The notes under the pieces were generated by a model that was given only the letters and a program-made list of their open reading frames with translations, was not told the origin of the DNA and did not search any database. Shown one piece after another: positions 7,807-17,069 of a DNA stretch of 64,000 nucleotides. Origin of the DNA: Prevotella sp. MA2016 (lineage in GTDB: Bacteria > Bacteroidota > Bacteroidia > Bacteroidales > Bacteroidaceae). Where the stretch lies: assembly GCF_000619825.1 (NCBI RefSeq), contig NZ_KK211036.1:181787-245786 (forward strand), in the 5' to 3' direction. Within the stretch, counting starts at the first letter, position 1, and the number at the start of each line of letters is the position of its first letter. A program made the translations under genes and the position numbers.

Positions 7807-10800
7807 ATGAAATCCTTTATCAGCGAAGACGATATAGAGCAGGCGATATGTAATCGCTTATCGCAGCCGGAATACGGCTGGACTCGCATAGAATGCGACC
7901 CCAGCGTAGAGAAACAGGACGATGTTAGCGTTACTGGTCGTAACAGTGTGAAGGAATGTATACTACCAGAAGTGTTCCGCAATGCACTCAAGCGCATTAA
8001 CCCAAACGTTAGCGAGGATATCATCGACAGTATAGTAAACGACTACCGTAGAGACTTTAGCAGTCAGGATATGGTGGATGTGAACTATCGACTGTATAAC
8101 CAACTGCGTAACGGACTGAGGGTTGACACACGTACGGCTAAAGGCGATGACTTTGAGATAGTTAAGCTGATAGACTTTGACAACATAGAGAACAACGACT
8201 TCCACTGCGTTAATCAGATGTGGATAAAGGGACATTATCGTTATCGCCGCCCCGATGTGCTGCTGTTTGTAAACGGACTGCCTGTAGTATTTATCGAACT
8301 GAAGAACTCTACCGTAAAAGTAGAGGAATCGTATAATAAGAATCTGGTTTCGTATCGTGAGGATATACCCAATATCTTTGCCTTGAATCAGATTTGCGTG
8401 CTTTCGAACGGACTGCAAACCAAAATAGGTGCTTGGAGTGCTGGCTACGAATACTTTTTTGAGTGGCTGCGTGTTGATAACGAGAAGGAAAAACTGGATA
8501 GAGACCAGATAGCAGAGCATGGCCTGTCTATACAATACCTGATAGACGGTCTGTTTAAGAAAGAACGACTGATTGACTATATCGAGAACTTTATATTCTT
8601 CGATAATAAGCGTGTAAAGATTATCGCTAAGAACCACCAGTTCCTGGGCGTAAATAACCTGATGAAGAGTGTGGAACGTCGCGAGGAACTTAACGGAAAG
8701 TTAGGTGTGTTCTGGCATACACAAGGCTCTGGTAAAAGCTACTCGATGGTGATGTTTGTAAGGAAGGTTAGGCGTAAGTTGCATGGCAACTTTACGTTCC
8801 TGATTGTAACTGATCGCGACGATCTTGATACGCAGATACACAAGACGTTTGTACGCTCGGAGGTGATAGGCGAAAAGGAGGAATGCCAGCCAAAGAACTC
8901 TGCACAGCTACGCGAATATCTGATGAGCAACAAGCCCATGCTGTTTACGCTGATACATAAATTCCAATACGACAAGCAGAAGAAATACCCCATACTGTCT
9001 GAGCGTAACGATATCTTTGTACTGGTAGATGAGGCTCATCGCACACAGTATAAGCAGCTGGCCGAGAATATGCATACAGGATTGCCAAATGCCAACTATA
9101 TAGCTTTTACAGGAACCCCGCTACTTGGTTCAAAGCGACTTACCAACCAGTGGTTTGGCGACTATGTATCGGAGTACAACTTTGCCGAAGCGATTGCAGA
9201 TGGTTCAACTGTGCCATTGTTCTATAGCCGTAGAGTACCCGAAGTGGGACTTACCAACGACTGGCTGGATACCGATGTTGCCGAAATTGTAGAAGAGGAG
9301 AATCTGAACGACCGCGAACAGGAACTGCTGGAAAATAGCTCATCTCGAATTCTTGAGGTTATTAAGCGTGACGATCGATTGAATAAGATAGCCCAGGATA
9401 TAGCGCACCATTTCCCACGTAGAGGATTCCTTGGAAAGGGTATGGTGGTAAGTGTAGATAAGTACACGGCTGTTAAGATGTACGATAAGGTACAGTACTA
9501 CTGGGCTGAGGAACAGAAAGAACTGATAAAACAGCGAAATAAAGCCAAGACAGAAGAGGAACGCGAAAAAATAAACCGTATATTGAGCTATATGGACCGC
9601 GTTGAGATGGCTGTGGTAATCAGCGAAGAAGCCGAAGAAAAGGATAAATTCATGAAGCAGGGGCTTGATATCACCAAGCATAGAGAACTGATGAATAGGA
9701 TTACCACCGATGGCAAGGATATCGAAGACCGGTTTAAGGATAAGGACGACCGCTTAAGTCTGGTATTTGTATGTGCCATGTGGCTTACAGGCTTTGATGT
9801 GCCATCACTATCTACGCTGTATCTCGACAAGCCGATGAAGAGTCATACGCTGATGCAGGCCATTGCACGTGCAAATCGTGTATTCCCAGGCAAAACATGT
9901 GGTATCATCGTCGACTACGTAAACGTGTTTAAATATATGCAGGAGGCTCTGAGTGATTATGCATCAAGAGGCGATGAGGATGGCGATTATCCTGCCAAGA
10001 ACATTGAGCAGCTTATTACCAATATCGACAACTGCATAGTAGAGTGCGATGCCTTCCTGTTGACGCTTGGCATTAACTTAGACGAAATAATTGCAGAGAC
10101 AAACACGTTGGATAGGTTAGAGATGCTGCGACAGGCATTTGATAGGATATTACAGAAAGACGAGTGGAAAGACCGATTCAAGGTGCTAAGCAATCTGCTG
10201 ATGAACCTATACGATGCCAGTAAGCCAGAGATATTCGAACGTGGTTGGCATAATAACAAGTTTGCACCTATCAGCTATCTCAACGGTCTGTTCTGTAATC
10301 AGATTGACGATGAGAAACTGCAACGTGCCAAGGCCAGAATGGCTGAGAAACTGGACCAGAGCGTGACATCTACTAATCAGGTATGCGATAATGCCGACTA
10401 TGTAATACATCAAGGCAAGGTAATCGACCTGAGCAAGATAAATGTGGATGATTTACGCAAGGAAATCAGTCTTACCCCATATAAGGCATTAGAGATTGAC
10501 GACCTGCGCATATTTATAGAACAACTGTTGCAGCAGATGATAAATAAGAACTGTATGCGCATATCATTCTCTGAGCGTTATAAGAGTATCATTAATCGCT
10601 ATAATGCAGGAGGAAGTGAGAACGAGGATTATTACGAGAAGCTGCTGCAGCTGATTGAGGAATTGAAGAAAGAACAAGGACGCTCTACCGACCTTGGTCT
10701 GGAGGAAGAGGAACTTGAAATATACGATTTGCTGATTCAAGGTAAGAAACTTACAAAGGCCGAAGAGCAGAAAGTAATCTTGGCAGCAAAGAACCTGTAT

Positions 10801-11013
10801 CAGAAACTAAAGGCCGAGAAGGATAACTTCATGGTGGTTGACTGGTATAAGGACGAACAGCCCCGAAAGAAAGTGTTCTCACTCATACAGGTATCTCTGA
10901 ATAACGACCTACCAGAAAGCTACGATAGAGTATCGTTTGTAGAGAAAACAAACCTGATTATGAACCATTTTGTCGATATGGCCATCCAAGGCTACGGCTG
11001 GGTAACGGCATAA
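7807..11013 (+). CDS. hsdR: Type I restriction enzyme HsdR subunit
   Basis: A 1068-residue restriction and translocation subunit. The start MKSFISEDDIEQ is chosen because it lies just after the fic stop; an in-frame ATG 27 nt upstream overlaps fic. The N-terminal nuclease has RYRRPDVLLF (Asp near 150) and FIELKNST (E164-L-K166), a PD-(D/E)xK core. The helicase motor has Walker A HTQGSGKSYSM (GSGKS at 307-311), DEAH (408-411), IAFTGTPLLG and a C-terminal helicase lobe (CAMWLTGFDVPSLSTLYLDK, MQAIARANRV). It pumps DNA and cuts unmethylated foreign DNA in complex with HsdM and HsdS. All motifs are intact. Confidence 0.96.
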   Translation: MKSFISEDDIEQAICNRLSQPEYGWTRIECDPSVEKQDDVSVTGRNSVKECILPEVFRNALKRINPNVSEDIIDSIVNDYRRDFSSQDMVDVNYRLYNQLRNGLRVDTRTAKGDDFEIVKLIDFDNIENNDFHCVNQMWIKGHYRYRRPDVLLFVNGLPVVFIELKNSTVKVEESYNKNLVSYREDIPNIFALNQICVLSNGLQTKIGAWSAGYEYFFEWLRVDNEKEKLDRDQIAEHGLSIQYLIDGLFKKERLIDYIENFIFFDNKRVKIIAKNHQFLGVNNLMKSVERREELNGKLGVFWHTQGSGKSYSMVMFVRKVRRKLHGNFTFLIVTDRDDLDTQIHKTFVRSEVIGEKEECQPKNSAQLREYLMSNKPMLFTLIHKFQYDKQKKYPILSERNDIFVLVDEAHRTQYKQLAENMHTGLPNANYIAFTGTPLLGSKRLTNQWFGDYVSEYNFAEAIADGSTVPLFYSRRVPEVGLTNDWLDTDVAEIVEEENLNDREQELLENSSSRILEVIKRDDRLNKIAQDIAHHFPRRGFLGKGMVVSVDKYTAVKMYDKVQYYWAEEQKELIKQRNKAKTEEEREKINRILSYMDRVEMAVVISEEAEEKDKFMKQGLDITKHRELMNRITTDGKDIEDRFKDKDDRLSLVFVCAMWLTGFDVPSLSTLYLDKPMKSHTLMQAIARANRVFPGKTCGIIVDYVNVFKYMQEALSDYASRGDEDGDYPAKNIEQLITNIDNCIVECDAFLLTLGINLDEIIAETNTLDRLEMLRQAFDRILQKDEWKDRFKVLSNLLMNLYDASKPEIFERGWHNNKFAPISYLNGLFCNQIDDEKLQRAKARMAEKLDQSVTSTNQVCDNADYVIHQGKVIDLSKINVDDLRKEISLTPYKALEIDDLRIFIEQLLQQMINKNCMRISFSERYKSIINRYNAGGSENEDYYEKLLQLIEELKKEQGRSTDLGLEEEELEIYDLLIQGKKLTKAEEQKVILAAKNLYQKLKAEKDNFMVVDWYKDEQPRKKVFSLIQVSLNNDLPESYDRVSFVEKTNLIMNHFVDMAIQGYGWVTA

Positions 11014-11028
11014 AATATATAAACAGAA

Positions 11029-11088
11029 ATGAACAGACTTGTACTCATAGGAAACGGATTCTTATCTCGATTTAATGATGAATATTAA
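11029..11088 (+). pseudogene. Remnant of an AbiH-like abortive-infection gene
   Basis: In the gap between hsdR and mcrB a 19-codon frame begins MNRLVLIGNGF and then runs into an unrelated ending (LSRFNDEY) and a stop. The first 11 residues match the N-terminal signature I know from AbiH family proteins (MNxLxxIGNGFD...). Nothing else of that roughly 300-residue family follows. It looks like a 5' stub left after deletion of a third defence gene. A short chance ORF cannot be fully excluded. Confidence 0.55.
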
Positions 11089-11119
11089 TAGAAATAATAA
11101 CTCCTAAAACGATAACGTT

Positions 11120-13645
11120 ATGGAATTAGAATGGATACCGTTATATACGGAATTGGCACAGGCGCTGCTATCGTGCAAGAATAACAGAAAACCGCTGGTA
11201 GATTGGATATACTCTGATATATCACAAGTAGGTGAGAGCTCACTAGTGGAGTATCTGCACATGCATGATGGCTCGAAGATTACGGATATTGACCCGTTTT
11301 CGGTTTTCGCTATATTCAACCGTCCGTTGAGGGTTATAAATAGAGTGGCCATGTTGCAGCTGTTTAAGAAGCGTTTTTCGCTGAAGTCTGAGGTGCCAAC
11401 AGATTTTAATGGAATTCCAACAGTAAACTCGCAAAGAGCCTTTTTCTTCAGCTGGGATGATAACGGTGAGAGGATAAATGATCTTTGGGAGATATTCGAA
11501 AATGTAATCCAAGGAAAAGATATCAGCCTGCTGTTCGACAAGGTGATTGCTGATGGCGTACCCAAATATAGCTTAACAATGGTGCTCTATTGGATTTCGC
11601 CCTATAACTATCTGAATCTAGATGGTAGAAACAGAATGCTCCTGAAAAAGTATGGTTTCGCAGATGATTATCCTCACCTGACTTATGCGGAATACACTCA
11701 GTTGATGCAGGATGTAAAAAACAAGATGGCTGGCCAATCTATCCCCTATAATTCGTTCCCCGATTTTTCTTTGGCTGCCTATAGCTTCTCATCAGATAGC
11801 AAAGTGTGGATGTATAAGCGTTTTGAAGACGCTTTTGCCAAAGATTATATAAGAATGGGATCAGATGCCAAAGGCAAACTTGATTTCGCCAGTTATAAAA
11901 CCAAGAAAGCATTGGGTGATGCTTATAGAAAAATAGTAGGTAATACTGATGTGGCGATACCTAATATGTATTGGCAACTAATGAAAGATGTAAGGCCTGG
12001 CGACATAGTTGTGGTTTTTGATTCTATGAAAGAAAAGGGTAGTAAGGTGTCTCATCTTTTATACGGATGGGGTAAAGTTACCTCAGATGTGATATTTGAT
12101 AAAAACGACGATAATCCGATACACCGAATGGTAGAGTGGCATAAGCCTTTGCCTCAGGAGCCTATCGAGGAAAATATGACAAGTAACACCCGCTATTTTC
12201 ACCAAGTAAAGGGTGTAGAGGCTGATAACATTATGAGTTTGTTAGGTATAAATAATGAGGAGGAAATAACAATGGATAAAGATGGTATTGACGCATACAT
12301 TCAATTGCTGAAAACTAACAAAAACTTGATTCTAACAGGGGCTCCTGGTACAGGTAAAACCTATCTGGCTAAAGCTATAGCAAAACAGATATTAAAGATT
12401 GAAGATGATGATGAACTCCAAAAGGATAAGCGTTTTGGTTTTGTTCAGTTCCATCCATCATATGATTACACGGATTTTGTAGAGGGCCTGAGGCCAGTGA
12501 ATAACCAGAGTGTTGTAGGCTTTAAGCGTCAAGATGGAGTGTTCAAGTCGTTCTGTAAACAAGCCATTCTCTCAGAAACCGCTGATGCAGAAACACTAAG
12601 TGATATTAATGACAATCCCACAGTATGGAAAGTGTCTCTTGGAGGAACTTACGATAACCCAACTAGAACAGATTGTTTAGATAACGGTTATATTCGCATT
12701 GGTTGGCATGAATATGGCGATGTAGAGGATTTTAATGATTATACAGACTTCCAATATGGTGGTAAGAATGTACTTCGTGCCTTCCAGAGTGGAATGCAGA
12801 TTGGAGATTTGGTTGTATCGTGCTATTCTGCCAAAGAAGTTGATGCAATTGGAGTTGTGACAGGTGAATACGACTATCGTGCAGATGGAGGTGAGTATCC
12901 TCGATATAGAGGTGTAAGATGGCTTGTAAAGGGTATAAAGGAGAATATTCTGGAACTTAACAATAATAAAACCTTTACACTCTCAACTGTTTATAAAGCC
13001 AATATCACAGCTGAGGCAGCTTTGAAGATTGTGCAGAAATATTCTCAAGTAAATCTTGCTGCACCAAAAAAAGATTTTGCAGTGTTTATCATTGATGAGA
13101 TTAATCGCGGTGAGATATCAAAGATTTTCGGTGAACTCTTCTTCTCAATTGATCCTGGATATCGTGGTGTAGCAGGTCGTGTAAAAACACAATATCAGAA
13201 TCTGATAGAAGAGGGAGATGTGTTTAAGGATGGTTTCTATGTGCCTGATAATGTGTATATTATAGGTACAATGAACGATATCGACCGCAGCGTAGAAAGT
13301 ATGGACTTTGCTATGCGACGCCGCTTTACTTGGAAAGAGGTAACCGCTAAAGACAGTATGAAGATGCTTGATGGAACACCTTACGAAAATGAGGCCAAAC
13401 AAAGAATGGAAAGTCTGAACAATGCTATTCTTAATGTGCGTGGTCTGGGTGAGGCATACCAGATTGGAGCTGCTTATTTCAGAAAGATTTCAGACTATAA
13501 TGGTGATTTCCAGAAGCTGTGGGACTACCATCTGAAAGGCTTGCTCAATGAGTATCTGCGTGGAAATATGAATGCAAAGGACCAATTGGATGAACTGAAA
13601 AAGGCATACGATAACGAAGCGCCAATAGATGAAGCATCTATTTAA
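11120..13645 (+). CDS. mcrB: McrB-like AAA+ GTPase with two EVE/PUA-like modules
   Basis: An 841-residue McrB-type motor. An uncharacterised N-terminal region (1-230) is followed by a first PUA/EVE-like module (about 286-365, GDIVVVFDSMKEKG, HLLYGWGKVT). The AAA+ core has Walker A LTGAPGTGKTYLAKAI (405-420), then FVQFHPSYDYTDFVEGLRPV (441-460). An EVE-like domain (about 500-610, DNGYIRIGWHEYGD, GDLVVSCYSAKEVDAIGVV) is inserted before Walker B FIIDEINRGEISKIFGELFF (656-675). The nucleotide-specificity motif is GTMNDIDRSVESMDFAMRRR (716-735), the McrB TMNxxDRS signature. It should read modified bases and drive the McrC nuclease. Its end overlaps mcrC by 17 nt. Confidence 0.9.
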   Translation: MELEWIPLYTELAQALLSCKNNRKPLVDWIYSDISQVGESSLVEYLHMHDGSKITDIDPFSVFAIFNRPLRVINRVAMLQLFKKRFSLKSEVPTDFNGIPTVNSQRAFFFSWDDNGERINDLWEIFENVIQGKDISLLFDKVIADGVPKYSLTMVLYWISPYNYLNLDGRNRMLLKKYGFADDYPHLTYAEYTQLMQDVKNKMAGQSIPYNSFPDFSLAAYSFSSDSKVWMYKRFEDAFAKDYIRMGSDAKGKLDFASYKTKKALGDAYRKIVGNTDVAIPNMYWQLMKDVRPGDIVVVFDSMKEKGSKVSHLLYGWGKVTSDVIFDKNDDNPIHRMVEWHKPLPQEPIEENMTSNTRYFHQVKGVEADNIMSLLGINNEEEITMDKDGIDAYIQLLKTNKNLILTGAPGTGKTYLAKAIAKQILKIEDDDELQKDKRFGFVQFHPSYDYTDFVEGLRPVNNQSVVGFKRQDGVFKSFCKQAILSETADAETLSDINDNPTVWKVSLGGTYDNPTRTDCLDNGYIRIGWHEYGDVEDFNDYTDFQYGGKNVLRAFQSGMQIGDLVVSCYSAKEVDAIGVVTGEYDYRADGGEYPRYRGVRWLVKGIKENILELNNNKTFTLSTVYKANITAEAALKIVQKYSQVNLAAPKKDFAVFIIDEINRGEISKIFGELFFSIDPGYRGVAGRVKTQYQNLIEEGDVFKDGFYVPDNVYIIGTMNDIDRSVESMDFAMRRRFTWKEVTAKDSMKMLDGTPYENEAKQRMESLNNAILNVRGLGEAYQIGAAYFRKISDYNGDFQKLWDYHLKGLLNEYLRGNMNAKDQLDELKKAYDNEAPIDEASI

Positions 13646-14960
13646 AATAGCAGATAATTATTGGGAAGGCCTGCCTATTAGCGACGAACTGCATCTGACG
13701 AATCTACAGAAGATTGCAGAAAAGCCCATTGGACAGCTGAGTCTCGAAGATCACCCCAATTTGCTAATCTTTCCTCAGAATCTTGAAGAATATGGGGATA
13801 AGATTGGAAAGCAATATGTGTTTGAGGTGAAAGAGGGGAAGCTGTGTACCAAGAATATTATGGGCTTTATAGGTTATCGCGATACGAAAGTAAGGATACA
13901 TTCGCGATTTGCGCAGGGCGATGACGACTATTTCCTGCATTATATGCTACAGAAAGTGTTTGCTATCAATCTCTTTGATTTGAAATATCATACAGACGAA
14001 GAGAGTGTTTTCGACTTTCTGATCTATCTTTTTCCTGCATTCCTAAAGCGGGCTATGCAACAAGGGCTATATAAGGAGTATCAGACTCGTGAATATAATA
14101 ATGCCAACATCAGAGGAAGAATAGATGTTCCCAGGCACATCCGTATGAATATACCCTTTGCTGGAAAAGTGGCCTATTCTACAAGAGAGTATGCCTACGA
14201 TAACCACGTAACTCAGCTGATACGCCATACTATAGAACATATCGCCAATCATCAGTATAGTAGTGGTATATTGCAGAATGATGATATGACAAAGGATGCT
14301 GTTGCGCTAATTAGAGAAGCAACGCCAAGCTACAACTGGAGTGATCGCAGAAAAGTGATTAATCAGAATCTGCGACCTCTGAGTCATCCGTTTTTTAGTG
14401 AATACCGTCACCTGCAGCGCCTTTGTGTGCAGATACTTCGCTACGAGGAGATTAAGTACGGACGTAACGATGATGAGATATATGGCGTACTGTTTGATGG
14501 TGCTTGGCTTTGGGAGGAATATCTGAATACGATATTGCAAGATTGTGGCTTTAAGCATCCTCAAAACAAGATGTTAAAGGGTAAAAAGTCTTTGTTTGTG
14601 GATGGTAGTGCTCCAAGGTATCCCGATTTCTATAAGGACGATATGGTACTTGATGCCAAATATAAACGTTATGCCAACATGAAACTGCAACACATTGATG
14701 GCGATGACCTACATCAGGTTATTACATATATGTATGTTCTGGCAGTTAAACAAGGTGGTTTTATTGTTCCTTGGCCATATAGTTTAAAGGATTACAAGCC
14801 AAGCCCAAAGACTCTTAATGGCTATGGTGGTTCGATGAACATTTATGGTATTACGGTTGATACACCAGTATCGAGCTACAAAGCTTATTGCCAGCAAATG
14901 GCCCGATACGAACAGAAGTTTAAGAAGCTGATTGTTGAATTTGATGATGGCCATGAATAG
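13629..14960 (+). CDS. mcrC: McrC-like nuclease subunit
   Basis: A 443-residue McrC partner. The C-terminal PD-(D/E)xK nuclease core shows YPDF (Asp333) and LDAKYKRY (Asp342, Lys344), matching the D...DxK pattern. The central part (about 80-300) has the conserved McrC sequence GFIGYRDTKVRIHSRF and REYNNANIRGRIDVPRHI. It starts 17 nt inside mcrB in another frame, so the two are translationally coupled. The pair should form a modification-dependent restriction enzyme against phage DNA with modified bases. Catalytic residues look intact. Confidence 0.92.
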   Translation: MKHLFKIADNYWEGLPISDELHLTNLQKIAEKPIGQLSLEDHPNLLIFPQNLEEYGDKIGKQYVFEVKEGKLCTKNIMGFIGYRDTKVRIHSRFAQGDDDYFLHYMLQKVFAINLFDLKYHTDEESVFDFLIYLFPAFLKRAMQQGLYKEYQTREYNNANIRGRIDVPRHIRMNIPFAGKVAYSTREYAYDNHVTQLIRHTIEHIANHQYSSGILQNDDMTKDAVALIREATPSYNWSDRRKVINQNLRPLSHPFFSEYRHLQRLCVQILRYEEIKYGRNDDEIYGVLFDGAWLWEEYLNTILQDCGFKHPQNKMLKGKKSLFVDGSAPRYPDFYKDDMVLDAKYKRYANMKLQHIDGDDLHQVITYMYVLAVKQGGFIVPWPYSLKDYKPSPKTLNGYGGSMNIYGITVDTPVSSYKAYCQQMARYEQKFKKLIVEFDDGHE

Positions 14961-15081
14961 AGTGATTCAGTTTTTCAACTATGAGCAATGCTTTAAGCAT
15001 TACACAAAGCAAATAATGAGCATTAGGCAGGCTAAGAGAAATGGCGAAATTATTTTGGCAAAACCTGTGCTGATATCATAG
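14953..15081 (+). pseudogene. Truncated third cistron overlapping mcrC
   Basis: ATGAATAG at 14953 starts a frame overlapping the mcrC stop by 8 nt, the usual layout of a coupled operon gene. It encodes 42 residues, from MNRVIQFFNYEQCFKHYTKQ to GEIILAKPVLIS, then a stop. A second frame (15075-15167) continues straight on with IIEHKLTDDFWNGKMVAEGL and a small hydrophobic end. The phrase xGEIILAKPVL looks like the beginning of a larger protein, so I read this as a gene broken by frameshift and deletion. The family is not recognised. Confidence 0.5.
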
Positions 15082-15322
15082 AACATAAGTTGACAGATGA
15101 CTTCTGGAATGGTAAGATGGTTGCAGAAGGATTGGGTATTCTTGCAGCTGTAATACTTGCTGCATAGACTAGAGTTGTAACTTAATTTCAAACATATTGA
15201 AATTGAAATGAAAAAGAAAAAGTTTGCTGAAGAGGATAGGATTGCTAATGCGCAGCGGGCTGGGGGCGTGGTGATCATATTGGTATATGAATGCCTATGA
15301 CGATGAGGATTGGGAATGAAAA
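15082..15322 (+). other. Decayed stretch after the mcrBC operon
   Basis: Contains the out-of-frame continuation described for the preceding fragment, and a 30-codon frame at 15208-15300 (MKKKKFAEEDRIANAQRAGG then VVIILVYECL) preceded by A-rich sequence. Neither is a recognisable gene. The stretch looks like degraded coding DNA, ending at the terminator at 15323. Confidence 0.4.
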
Positions 15323-15361
15323 TCATCCGAGAGCCGCCGTGCTCTCGGATGATGTTTTTTT
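15323..15361. terminator. Strong intrinsic terminator
   Basis: ATCATCCGAGAGC pairs perfectly with GCTCTCGGATGAT around the loop CGCCGT, followed by 7 T's. It ends the defence operon. The hairpin also directly follows the stop of the reverse-strand reading frame ending at 15360. Confidence 0.92.
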
Positions 15362-15662
15362 AGCGGGGTAGGAGGTGCTGGCGCAGGGCTCGGATGAGCT
15401 CCTGGAACAGCTGCTCTTGCCGCTCGGGATCGTCGTCGTAGTGCGACAGAATGTCGCGCCAGATCTCAATCTGCTTGCTGGTTTTCAACTCGAAGTCCGC
15501 AGGAAGTTTTCCTTTTTAGGCTCCACTAATGGTGCCATGAGCCAACTTGTACTGGCTCTCCATGGCACGGCGCATGCGGTAGAAAGCCATATCGGCCTTC
15601 TGCAGCACCATGACTGTCAGGGCGTGAGCTGCTGACAGTGGGTCTAAATTGTACTTCTTCAT
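15360..15662 (-). pseudogene. Small reverse-strand gene with an in-frame stop
   Basis: Starting at 15662 the reverse strand reads MKKYNLDPLSAAHALTVMVL ... YKLAHGTISGA, then TAA (15518-15516), and continues in the same frame for 51 more residues (KGKLPADFELKTSKQIEIWR ... RALRQHLLPR) to a second stop at 15360. Both halves are charged and helix-like, with coding-like composition, so this looks like one roughly 100-residue protein interrupted by a single nonsense codon. It is divergent from the ATPase gene. Function unknown. Confidence 0.6.
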
Positions 15663-15701
15663 AACTTTTTTGTTATGTGAATTTGTTAATAATTATATAT
15701 T

Positions 15702-15721
15702 GTGTCCTGGCTATAGGACAC
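15702..15721. promoter_or_regulatory. Inverted repeat, possible operator
   Basis: GTGTCCT and AGGACAC flank a 6-nt spacer (GGCTAT), a perfect 7-bp dyad. It lies just before the -33 box of the ATPase promoter and between two divergent genes, where a repressor could control both. No T-run follows, so a terminator is unlikely. Confidence 0.45.
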
Positions 15722-15724
15722 TTC

Positions 15725-15756
15725 TTTGTTAGCCTGCCGGAATCTTTTTACCTTTG
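15725..15756 (+). promoter_or_regulatory. Promoter of the accessory cassette
   Basis: TTTG (15725-15728), 20 nt, TACCTTTG (15749-15756): a full consensus match. The ATPase start is 76 nt downstream. Confidence 0.85.
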
Positions 15757-15832
15757 TCTAGTCAACCGGTGACATCTATAACAATTAACGTTCTAAAATC
15801 TTAATTATTGTGTGTAATCACAAAAAAAATCA

Positions 15833-16963
15833 ATGAATCAAGAAAATCTAAATTTAATCAGAAGCAGTTTTCCCCTAATGGGGAAAGCCGCAAACCCAGC
15901 TGTGAGAAATGTGATAACAGTGCAGGATTTGGATGAACTGAAATCAGAACGCATCACTCCTGAAACGGATTTGCCTCCCATGCAGCCGCTGTTCTCAATC
16001 AATGGTGTGCCTTGCTTCTATCGTGGCGAGTTGGCTGCCGACTGTGGTAAGGCAAAGAGTGGCAAGACAACGTTTCTGTCGATACTGATGGCGGCCACCA
16101 TCAAGCAACAGACGCTGGCGGTGAAACGACTGACCGACGAGCCGCTGAGGTTGCTCTGGATTGACACAGAGCAAAGTCAGCAGAGCACGCAGGAGATTCT
16201 GAAGGAGCGCATCATGCCTCTGGCTGGGGTTGAGCAGCTTGACGATACGCAGTTTTATGCCTATAACTTGCGAGGAGCGGGTTTTGAGAAGCGAGGCCGA
16301 ATGGTGGACGTGGCTATTCGTTCGATAAATCCTGACATTTGTATCATTGATGGTGTGAAGGATTTGATGACTGATATCAACGATGCTGTGCAGGCCACGC
16401 TGATTATGGAGAAGCTGATGGAGCTGGCTAAGGATATGAACTGCTGTATCGTGTGCGTGCTGCATCAGAACAAGAGCGAACAGGACCGCAATATGCGTGG
16501 TTCTATCGGCACTGAGCTTACCAATAAGGCCTTCGAGGTGTTTCAGTGCTCAGTGCTTGGCGAGAGTGAGATCTTTAAGGTGGAGCAGACTTATAGCCGT
16601 AAGCAAAAAATCAAACAAAACTTCTATTACACCATCAACAAGAAAGGTCTGCCAGAGGGCTGTGCCAATTATCACGAGCAGCCGCGTGATTCTCAGGGAC
16701 GATGGATGAGTACGAAGGATGAAACGGCAGCTGATGAGGAGGTGGATTTGCATAAACTTTTCGTTGTGGCCATGGAGGGTAGGGGGCAGCGTCGATTTAG
16801 CGAGTTGATGGCTGTGGCGATGAAGAGATTTTGTGTGGCTGATGCGCAAACCTACTACGACTACATTAAGAAGGCCGAGGCGGATGGCATCCTGCGCAAA
16901 CTAGTGCATCCCGAAACGGGCGACACGTGGGTGGAACTGCTTGAAAACCAGTTGCCATTTTAA
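15833..16963 (+). CDS. RecA/RepA-like AAA_25 family ATPase
   Basis: A 376-residue P-loop ATPase of the RepA/KaiC/RecA type. Walker A is CGKAKSGKTT (71-80). Further motifs are LLWIDTEQSQQST (107-119), Walker B DICIIDGVKDL (168-178), IVCVLHQNK (206-214) and RGSIGTELTNKA (222-233), the arrangement of plasmid- and phage-type hexameric helicase ATPases. The last 100 residues look like a small helical DNA-binding region. It opens a cassette with a Toprim-like protein, iteron-like repeats and an HTH protein, consistent with a replication or mobilisation role; that is inference. It is often found in Bacteroidales accessory loci. Confidence 0.8.
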   Translation: MNQENLNLIRSSFPLMGKAANPAVRNVITVQDLDELKSERITPETDLPPMQPLFSINGVPCFYRGELAADCGKAKSGKTTFLSILMAATIKQQTLAVKRLTDEPLRLLWIDTEQSQQSTQEILKERIMPLAGVEQLDDTQFYAYNLRGAGFEKRGRMVDVAIRSINPDICIIDGVKDLMTDINDAVQATLIMEKLMELAKDMNCCIVCVLHQNKSEQDRNMRGSIGTELTNKAFEVFQCSVLGESEIFKVEQTYSRKQKIKQNFYYTINKKGLPEGCANYHEQPRDSQGRWMSTKDETAADEEVDLHKLFVVAMEGRGQRRFSELMAVAMKRFCVADAQTYYDYIKKAEADGILRKLVHPETGDTWVELLENQLPF

Positions 16964-17060
16964 TTTTTAATTTTAAATTATAATTTAATTAATTAATTTA
17001 GCCCCTTTATAGGGGCTTAATTTAAATTTAATTTAATTTTTAAATATAAATAATAACCCG
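16962..17060. other. AT-rich spacer with a GC hairpin
   Basis: About 100 bp that is almost all A and T (runs such as AATTTAATTAATTAATTTA) except for AGCCCC TTTATA GGGGCT (17000-17017), a perfect 6-bp stem. It separates the ATPase and Toprim-like genes. It could be a terminator or attenuator, or a DNA-unwinding element if this cassette has an origin. No promoter match stands out. Confidence 0.5.
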
Positions 17061-17069
17061 CGCGAGCCG

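Noticed and set aside
15375..15635. Forward-strand frame of 86 codons
   Set aside because: It is opposite the decayed reverse-strand gene, whose frame shows better coding character and a plausible start.
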